DNA from: Lates calcarifer
Lineage: Eukaryota; Chordata; Actinopteri; Centropomidae
DNA length: 64,000 nucleotides
Direction: 5' to 3'
NCBI RefSeq assembly: GCF_001640805.2
Contig: NC_066845.1
Location: 24,954,171 to 25,018,170, forward strand
The translations under genes were made by a program, and so were the position numbers. Of the stretch, positions 13,301 through 23,600 are shown piece after piece; position 1 is the stretch's first letter; each line of letters begins with the position of its first letter. The notes below the pieces were generated by a model. The model worked only from the letters and a program-made list of their open reading frames with translations. It had not been told where the DNA came from and did not search any database.

Positions 13301-14379
13301 TTTCACTTTATCAAAAAAGGCAGGACTATATAAATATAAATCTAACTAGATGAACAGTTTGGTCAGTTACAGTGTAAAACTGCTGCATAACCTGACTTCT
13401 TTGACACACGCTTCATGTGTACAGTAATCTGTATCAGAATGTTCACAGAAGTTAATGTTCGTCATCTGTGTTTTGTCTTTTCTGTCAGTGTTTCACTCTT
13501 GGCTAATCTACCAGAGGACAAGCTAAGCAAAATAGTGGACTGCCTGGAGGTGGTAAGTTATTCTGTCAAACCATCTATAATTCTACTGGAGGGACAATTT
13601 GACTTTTCATTGTATTGCCTCAGTATTGCACAACCCTCTGGCAGCTCATGGGAGCCCCAGCATTGCAGATAGCTGCTGTCAAAATATCATTACCATTTGG
13701 CCATATACCATTACTGCATGTCAGCATATTCTCTCTACCTCCAGTCGGCAAGAACTCGCAAATTACCTTGTTGATGAACAGAGCCGATATTATTCCTGTC
13801 ATCGCCGGGCGCTGTATATTGTTACCAGAATTATTTGACCAAGGCCCCAGAAAGTGTTTATTCAAATGGGGGACGAGTGATTTCTAAAAGATGTGCGAGT
13901 GACAGGCTTTTGGTCCGAGAACATACAAGTGTGTAAAAGTGAATGTGTGCCCGAGTGTGTGTGTGTTGAAACATGCAGGAGAACGGCTCAGTCCCGTCTT
14001 CCCCCTCCATAAGCATTGTATTTCAACAGGGAAAGAGAAAACGGAGAGGAGCTTGTCAGCTTCGGGGCAAAAACAGCTTTTCTCAGCGTCTTTTCACAAT
14101 GAAAACTTCAAGGACGTTTCCCTGCAGTCGCTGGTCGTCCTGCTACTTCCCTCTATGGGAGAATTTCCTTATTCAGTCATTTCTAATGGAGCTGATTGTA
14201 GTGCGTCTCGGGGGGTGGGGGGTGGTGGTAGGGGGGGTGGGGAAAGCCGTAACCTAATAGTGGTGCAGATGTTCATCGAGCACCCGCCAGATAATATTGA
14301 AGGTTCTCGTCCAACAGTGGGGGAGTGGAATTTGGTGTGTTTTTCATGTGTGTGTTTGTTTGTATGTGTGATTGTGTGT

Positions 14380-14410
<31 letters not shown>

Positions 14411-14538
14411 GGGGGGGGTCTGAACACCTTCTCTGTCAGGTTTTTAGTCTGAGCTGCTTATTGGAATTTGAACTGCAAAGATTCAAAAAAACAACCTCAG
14501 CTGAAATGTGTTAGCCTGAACTGAAAGAGCTGCAGCCC

Positions 14539-14609
<71 letters not shown>

Positions 14610-17600
14610 AGAGGGGTAACTTGAAGTTAATGACATTTTCATTGCATTATTCCCTAAAAAAGAAACACCCAGCCTCCTTTAAATACACATATATGTTGAT
14701 GCCCAGCTCTGCTGCAAGTGAATAACACTCTCAAATTATGATGTTCATAATATTACAGAGCTATAAGACACAGGTTGTAAGAGCAGGATGCTATATTCCA
14801 GTGTGACACAGTGACAGATGGCAGTAATGATGTTAAAGGAGCTTTCTGACAGTGCAGGCGTAATGCTGCACAGCCAGCTGATGTTATCCATCCATTGGAA
14901 TCACATTACGTAGTCAAATAGAGCAGGTTGAAGCTGAGAGTAGAGGAAATGGTGCGATACAAGTAATATAGAAAGTTATGCTAGCTATTACCATGAACAG
15001 TGGCTGTTAGCTCAGAGCAGATATTCAAACTGTGAAGCTCATGTGGCTCTAAGACTGTTTCTCTTAGTTAATGTGTTTGTTCGCCCTCTCTCCTCCTGCT
15101 GCTGTCTGAAATGTGCTCTCACTGGAAGAGATGGGACACAAAATCCACAGTCCTGCCTTTGTTCCAAGCAAAAACAAGTTTACCTGAGGAGCCTGAGTTG
15201 GCCAAATCAAAGGATTGTCTTCTTTCTTGTCTGGACAGTGTTTCTGTGCTCAGCTGTCATGAAGGGACAGTAACACAGAGGGAATCTCATACGCAAAGAC
15301 TGTAATTTTGGAAGATGCGTGCTAGACTGCTGCAGCCTCATATTAACTTCAGATTTATTCTGGAATGTATTTTTATCCAGAAGACTGTGGATTCTGTCTC
15401 TTATAAACTTGCATTGGAAACAGATTAAAGAGGGATTTTAATGACCAGAGAGGAACAGTTACAGCAAGCAAAGACATGTGGACACCTGACTCTCTGCTTT
15501 AGGTCCGATCTGAAGAACTGTGAACCTGCTGATAAACTTTTTCTGATAGGACACACACATAATGACTCATACAAGTGTTGTCAGATCTGTCACCTCTGTG
15601 GTTTAGGTTCGGTGAAGGATTGTCGTCACGGTTGAAAGAAACCAGCGTTAACAGCTGGTAGAAGATGAGTCACTTTGTTCCTGACTATCAGACTTTTTGT
15701 GTCCATAAAAAATCACACTTCAGCATTTGCTGCTTCTCTGGAAATATAGTTCATTTTGACACAAAGTTTGACATTTTTGCAATTATACAGCTACAACCAG
15801 CAACTGCTAAACTTAGCTTAGCACAAAGACTGGAAACAGCTAGCCTGGATCTGTCAAATGGAAACAAAACCAGCACCTCCAAATCTCACTTATTAACATG
15901 ATACTTAGAAAGTGTTACATGAGGTTATGAGCAGGACTGTTTCTTAGCTCTAAGCAGGCAACTGACGGAGACTCCAGGAAGTTAGTGGTCATGGAAGTTA
16001 CTGTCAAACTATTCTTCAAGACTGCATACAAATAAATAGTGCAGTTATTTCTATGGTGAGCCAGATGTACAGAAATGCAAACCATATATGTTATATGCTA
16101 ATATCATTTGTATAAAATATTAGTATATTGTAATTAAAAATGTAAAACTACAGTTTAAAAATGTAAAAGCAGGCAGTTGCTGACAGTTGCTCTTTGTCCA
16201 TAAATGTCACTTGAGTAAATGGAAGAGGCCTGAAAGTTACATCTGTCACTGACATATTTTACCTCTTTTTAAATCACTCATGCATGCTCACGTCAAAACT
16301 GATATTTCAACAGGAGCTGCACAGGACAACCAGTCCACCTGGGGGGCTGCTGGAGACTGGAGGATGGTCTTAAAAATAGGCTGAGTGGCTCCTCTTGTTT
16401 GAGTGTGTCTGGCAGCAGAGGGAGACGTGCAGTTTGAATATGTGCTGTGACTGGTCGATTGACAGTCACTGAAAATAGGATGATTTCAGCCAAACCCAAC
16501 ACACACACACAGCAGGAGCAGCTGTGTCTCACACTGACCTGGGCAAAACAAATCACAGCAGGCTGATGGTACAGATAAGACAGACGGGGATGTGGAGGTC
16601 AGGGTACTTGAAATATTTTAACAAGAGGCATGCTCTTAAGCTTTTTAGTGAAAATGTCGTCTTTCTCTCCTCGAAAGATAAACGTTTTAAACTCAAGTTC
16701 CGGATTCAGCCTGGTATAACAAACAATTCAAATGCTGTCGCTCCCCTGCACAGTCACTGCATCATCCAGACAGTCTTTATAAACAAAACCCTGGCATGTT
16801 GTCTCCGCTGTCACGGACGGGTGTTAAACTAGGCTCTCCTGAAGCGTAAACGGGGCGTAAACAAGCTCGGACGCTCAAGGAAAATGCCACTTGTGTCAAG
16901 AGTTTTGACAGTAAACACCAGGGAATGTTTACGCGTGGTTGCTCTGATTTGTTTGTTCACTTTTCACCACAGTCCTCTAACGGTCAAACGGATTACAGCC
17001 GTGAGCAGTTGTCTCAGCCGCGGGAATTTGGCAGCGTTTCATCCTGGTCACCTTCGTTCTCTGCACTTTCCCTCCCTCACCTAAAAGATTTAAAAAGGAA
17101 GGCGATGTGGCAGCTCGCTGACTCAGCAGCCTGGCTTCAGAGCTGTGGTTGGGATGGTGTGTTGGGTTTGGTACAGAGAGAGAGAGACTGACAGCATGAA
17201 GTGGAGGAATCTGTCCCTGACTGAGAGCTCAGCAGACCGAGAGAACATACTGTACCTCGGTGTTTCATTCAGGAGGATTTCAAAGTGTTGCTCAGTTTTC
17301 TGAAGCTTGTAAAACTGAACCAAACTAACTTTCTCAGTCAAGCGTGATCTTACTTCTGCACCAACTGGAGCGAACAACTGATTTCTGACTGGATGGCAGG
17401 TGTGTGGTAATCAAATCATGACGCCTCTGGGCTAAAATAACCAATCAACATCAACGCAAAAGGTGTATTTAATCTGCAGGTAGCGCTTGCAACAATAATA
17501 ATCCGATTTCCTAACCAGCTCCATGTGTCAGTGAACAGGCTCTGCTTCTATTTCTGTGAAAGTTTCTAGTAGCTAGGTGCTGGTTAGATTATAACTCTGT

Positions 17601-20600
17601 TAGTCTGACATGAAGTGACTGTTTACAACCTTTATAATGAGCCTATATGAAATATAACTAATAATAATCATTGTAGCTGAAGTGATTGAACCTTGTCAGT
17701 TTCTGTACGGACAGAGGGTGTTGAATACTGTGCAGATTGTAAAGCCCTTTAGGCTATACACATAAAATTGACTAGACTAGCACTGAATTGATTAGTTGAT
17801 TGATCAATTAGTTAAACGACGGTTTGGCAGAGCTGTCAACTTTCTTTGCTCTTTTGTTTTCATCAGTATCATTTGAATATTTGGGGATTTTGGAGAAAAC
17901 AACTGGAAGCCAAGTGACTGAAAATTTGTGAAGGCTAAATGTTTTTATTTTTCTGTTTTATAGATGAAATGAAATGGATTAATAAGTGATAAAGAAATGA
18001 ATATTTAATTCACACCTAAATTAATACTAACACAGACCACAGTGACACACACAAATATTGACCTAAGTCAGATGTATTCCACGGTCATGATAATAAAGAG
18101 CCTCATGACAGACATTAAAAACATCATAATTACCATTAACCATTGAGCTGCTGTGTATTTCATGTTCCATTAACCCCATGAGCCCAGAGTCTGGCTCCTG
18201 AGTGACGAACATCATTAATGGCTGAACTCCAGCTCTCATCCCGCAGGGGACCGGCTACCAGGAATTAGACCGGCCCGGTCGATGGTTAAATCAATGTAAT
18301 GCTTCAATTCTGACTGTCGTCTCCCACCAACCATCACACCCACCCTCCCTCCCCTCTCCCCCTCCTCCCCCCTCCTCTCTCTGCCCATTAGGAATACTAC
18401 GACAAAGGGGAGTATGTCATCCGGGAGGGAGAGGAGGGCAGCACCTTCTACATCATCGCACAGGGAAAGGTAACGTGTCTCGAACCAAACATGATTAAAA
18501 CAACTAATCTGCCCCTTAACAATAAGCTCATCATCCATATATTACTGCCTTTAAAGGAAGAATTATTCATTAAAAACAATTCAATGGATAAAAACAGCTG
18601 TAAACAGGGAGGAAACTGCATTACACAGACAGTCTTTTTTTGCCAGTATCTGTCTGTTCTGAAAATATGTTTCACATGAGCTGCACTGCAGAGATTACTG
18701 AGACATTTTTAGTCTCTGCAACAATGACACTCATTAAGGCCAGAGACACAAGCCATAATCCTGTCTTTACAACAACAAATAAATCCTCCCTCGGTTAGAC
18801 GACACTACACAGTGTCTCTGTTGCACTGATCAGGATGCTGCTTCAGTCTTTGCAGTAAAGAATTTTCTCATCAGTCAGAGCGAGTGTTGGCCTGTTTCTT
18901 CCTCTGTCCCCTTCAATCTGAGTGTAAACAAAACTCCACGCCACGATGAAGCAGCAGCTGTGTGTAAATCTGCACCGACCCCATGACTAATGCTCATCAT
19001 AACCAAAAGAAACAACGGCCAAAAGACGAGTTCAACTACAAACTAAATAAATAAATGTTTTCCTTCAATCCAGTATGTGAGTCTGGGAGTCCCACACCTC
19101 CCAGACTCACATACCCACTCGTCTGTCTGATAAGTCAGCAACCTGACACCGGGGAGCGAGGGGAGATGGAGAGGGGCCAGAACTGTCCACAGGGGACTCT
19201 CAAAATGCCATTATGAGCCGTTGTGAGACAGCAGCTCCGCAGCGCTAAGCTAACCAAAGCAGAGAAAGACACATGTTGTTTGGGAGGAAGGGGGCTAATA
19301 CAGGAAATGGCTCCACTACCCCCCTCTCCTACCCCCTGACCAGGGAGGGGATAAACTCTTGAGAGCGCTTGCCACCAGGAAAAACAGGGGAAGTGAAGGT
19401 CACAGAGGTCAAACGGGACACTTAGTTAAAACACACCCCGGCCATTATGGCTGTGATGTCATTGTGGCATTTCTTTGGCGGGACGATGCCACGAGTGGGA
19501 TGTCTGACCTCGAGCGGGGTGGGCCGCTGGCTTTGAAAGCCCCACAAATTACAGACGAGTTTCACAACATCAAGGCTGCTGCCGTGTTTTTGTTGAAAGT
19601 AGGCAGCAGTCTGAGATGCCACTTAATCACTCATAACCCATCATGTTCCAATTACTATCACTGAATATGTTGATTGTTTCAATTCCTGAGAATTTGAACT
19701 TTTTTTTTTTACAATGCGTGTAAAAATATTTGGAGACGATTGAAAGCACCTGTAAAAGCTACAGCTGTGAACTGGAGACGGCAGTGTGTGAAGAAGTGAA
19801 AAACCCAGCTAACTGTGTTGTGCAGGTGAAGGTGACCCAGACCACCGAGGCCCACAAGGTGCCTCAGATCATCAACACGCTGCAGAAGGGAGATTACTTT
19901 GGAGAGAAAGCACTCATAAGGTAAAAACTGCCGCTTGAATTTTTGATGTCATCTTGCTCTATGTGTCTCACTACCAGACTCCATTGACAAAAACACTCAT
20001 TTCACTGAGGAGAACACAGGAGCTGCTGGAATACCACTGCCTCCATCTGTTAGTCTGTTTGTGTTAATGTGTGGTACTTTTACTTGTGTAAAGGATCTGA
20101 ATACTTCTTCTGCTACAATAACACACAAAAACAAACCGACGGTAGATTAGAAACACCCTTGATATGTGAAGTAAAATTCCTGTTTTTGTCAATGGAGTCT
20201 GGCAGTGATATATAGCGATGTTTCTGGTTAAACAAAAAGGATATTACTCGTTAATAAAAAGGTCTATCGCTGTAGGAATCCTATCCATAATGTCTTCAGA
20301 CACTTATAATAACAATCTGAGTCAGTCAGTGACAAAAACAAGCACTTTAGTGGACATACTCTGACCATTAGATTTCACTGCAGCAGCTGTTCGCAGCTGC
20401 TCAGTTCACCATTCTTGCTCAATACGGCACCGATACCAAAGATTTTTGCAGCTTTCAATCATTTACACCCAAAAACATGGGAGAATAAGGTCCATGTTCA
20501 AAAACACCAGAGTTATCCTTTACATCAAAAATCCTAATATCATTACCAAAACAGCTGAGGAGTCTGAAGTGTGTGTGATGTACGTCTCTCTTTCAGTGAT

Positions 20601-23600
20601 GATGTCAGGTCAGCGAATATCGTGGCTGAGGAGAACGGGGTGGAGTGCCTTGTCATTGACAGAGAGTGAGTATCCTGATGTTTGATGTGTAGATTGCAGG
20701 TTGGAAACTGAAAACCGAGTCTTGTCCGATCATCCTGAATTCTAATGAGATTAACAACAGCTACACAGTGTGATGAGATCTTAAACGTAAAACGGTGTAT
20801 TCTGGTATTTTGTTTGGTACAGATATTTTTCCCTGTAAAAGGTAAATCTTTATCTCAGTGGGACGAGCCAGTAAAAATCAAAGTTGAGCCTATCAGCCAA
20901 CATTCCAGTGGTTCTACTGTTGACATGCGGGTTTTGTTTTTCCAGGACATTTGATCAGACGGTGGGCACCTTCAATGAACTACAGAAGTACCTCCAAGGC
21001 TACGTGGCAACACTTGATCGTGACGACAAGAAGAGGCACGCCAGGTAGACATGTCTGATGCTCAGGCCAGAAATATGAACAGAAAACATATCTCCAAAGA
21101 ATGAGCTACTGACTGATGCTGGCAGAATAAAGCGGATGAAAGCCTAAGCATGCATACTGGATTCTTTAAATTATTCATCTCTATATCAATGAACAGTGCT
21201 TGTGTGATGTAATTAAGGTTTTTAGGAGGGAGAAAATGAATTTTGGGATGGGAGGGACAAAGGGACTTCATTACACAGATGGTGGAATAAAAGTAGAAAC
21301 AGAATCCAAACACACCTGGCTTTGTCATATTTGGAATTCCATTCTTCTCATGATTGCAGACGTCCCTCTTTTCATCTCTGTCTCCATCCAGGAAGTCGGT
21401 GTCACGCCACCAGAGTCAGCCGCTGTCTCCTGATGTCCTCCAGCTGAAGGAGATGGTGTCGGTGTTCCCTTCGTCCAGGCCCTTCGACCACCTGGAAGTC
21501 ATCGCTACGCTCGGAGTTGGTGGCTTTGGACGAGTAGAACTGGTAAGACCTGAGATCAGTCGATCAGTTAGACAGTCAATCTATCAATCTTTCAATCCAT
21601 CCACACACAGACTCTGTATCTCTGCAAATTCTGATCCTGGTTCATCAGTGCTCATGCTACATTCACATCACGTCACATTAGTGAAAATCCCATTTTAAAA
21701 AGTGAGTAATTATGACTGCACTTTGTACATTTTTCTTTAAGGTCTGATATGTCTGGCTATGCTAAATAAATACAAAAAGTAAAAGAACATAAACACTGAA
21801 AATATGTGGCTCCAAAAAATAAAAAAGATGATCTCCGGTTCTGTTGCAGTGATTTTGACTTATTATTTCAGTGGAGCATTCTTTTAATGTTTTAACGCCT
21901 ATTACCTCGGTGCTTCTCCTGCCATGAAAAGAGAAAATGAACATGAAAAAGGTTTATCTTGTGACATCTCACCCTCTTATCTCCATCTGCAGGTGAAGGT
22001 GAAGGGCGAGGACATCACCTTCGCACTTAAGGTCATCAAGAAGAAGCACGTCGTGGACAACAGGCAGGAAGAGCACATCCACTCGGAGAGGAAGATCCTC
22101 GCTGAGGCTCGCTCGCCTTTCGTTGTCAAGTCAGTCGTCCTGCTCGGCCTCTGCACGCATTTCCATTTTTTATCCTACATGATGAAGCTGCTCCATTAGT
22201 CTGGGAAAACAGTTCGCCGCTTATTAGTTTTTGATGAGATCACAGTCTAGGCCTCGAGCAGATTACATCTTCTCGAAGGGGTAGAATGGCAGGGGATATT
22301 GAGACGTCTGTTATGAAAACGTAGTTATTTGTTCTGAAATATTGCAGCAGTAGCCTTTCTTTGCCTTTTGTGAGATTACTGGTGATCCAATTTCACCGTA
22401 TGCAGTGGAACAGACTCAGATATTAAAGCCATTCTTCACCTTCTGAAACACTCTGACCTTCTCTTCATACACTCTGTATTTATTTTATCTTTTTCATATG
22501 TTTTAACTATTATCTCTTCATATTTCTAATCTGTTTTCAAGATTGATGTAAGGTGATCTAAGATTTAAGACTATACTGCAGGATGACAGTATGGTGAAGT
22601 GGTTAACATCCCCCATGTCGTCTCAAGTGTCAGTGAGCGTGATATCGAATCTGTACATGCTTTTCTGTTGCTGTTAACAGTTTACTGTGAAACTGTCACC
22701 ACACAGATCAGTTAATAACACATTAGATAAAAGCCAAGCAACAATTTGTGCAGTAATATCTTTAAATATATTACATATCCCACTGGAGCGCATTGTAATA
22801 ATTATCTAGGGGAGTGATTATGAACTGTGACTGCTCTGTGTTCAGTTCACAGTGATAAATTTAAAAGACAGAGATTAAAGAAAGAACACTCCACGCTAAA
22901 TTTGTACAACAGGAGAATACTTTTATGTCTGACCAGACAGTACCAATTTTGGTGTTTAATTAAAGCCTGAAAATTTGAAAGTTGCACAAACAGAGCAGCA
23001 GGAGCATGAAGGTCAAACCTTTTACTTTGAAGCTTAACTCATCTGTGCTTCTCTTTCTCCAGATTGTATCGCACGTTCAAGGATAACAAATATGTGTACA
23101 TGCTGCTGGAGGCCTGTCTGGGAGGAGAGATCTGGAGTCTGCTCAGAGATAGGTAGGAGAGATGCCACGGGTGCTGTTGCATTTTTGAAAGCTAAAATGA
23201 TTTCACCTGCATTGACAGTTTTGTTGCTGGCTTGTTGTGTAAAGCCATGATATTATTGTTCAGTTACCGTCTAATGAGGAGACTCAGATTTACTCCGTCT
23301 TGCAATAAGAACTCTTGGGTCTGCTTGTCATAAATCAAGGGCTGCCTGTAAGTGGATTCAGGTGCATTTGTGTAATGAGCCCACTTCTCCTGCGTCTCTA
23401 CCTCTTGGACAGCGGAGCGTCTGACCCCGCTTGTCAGCAGAAAGTTTAAATTAGGCTGTCTCGTCTGCAGGGGGAGTTTTGATGAGCCCACTGCCAAATT
23501 CTGCGTTGGTTGCGTCACAGAGGCTTTCGACTACCTCCATCGCAAAGGTGTCCTCTACAGAGACCTGAAGCCTGAGAATCTGATGCTGGATACCGAGGGA

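Larger units (their letters stand above)
13553..18391. other. PRKG2 4.8 kb intron inside cGMP domain B
   Basis: The largest intron within the coding region. It contains a compositionally complex block 13690-13890, G-rich DNA at 14210-14242, a TG/poly-G tract at 14373-14418, a CA microsatellite at 14541-14606, and a teleost interspersed repeat at about 15720-16015. The open frame 13939-14514 on + runs through the simple repeats and is not a credible gene. Confidence 0.65.

Noticed and set aside
13939..14514. 191-codon open frame on + in the large PRKG2 intron
   Set aside because: It is kept open by low-complexity TG and G runs; the product is a glycine/valine/cysteine-rich string typical of simple repeats.
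19073..19114. MicroRNA precursor interpretation of the 17-bp hairpin
   Set aside because: The stem is too short and perfectly paired; typical precursors have about 22 bp or more per arm with bulges.
22575..22680. Possible tRNA-related or SINE fragment ('gtggttaacatc..gtcgtctca')
   Set aside because: No cloverleaf or intact B-box-like sequence can be drawn, and the resemblance to the fish repeat is too weak to call.
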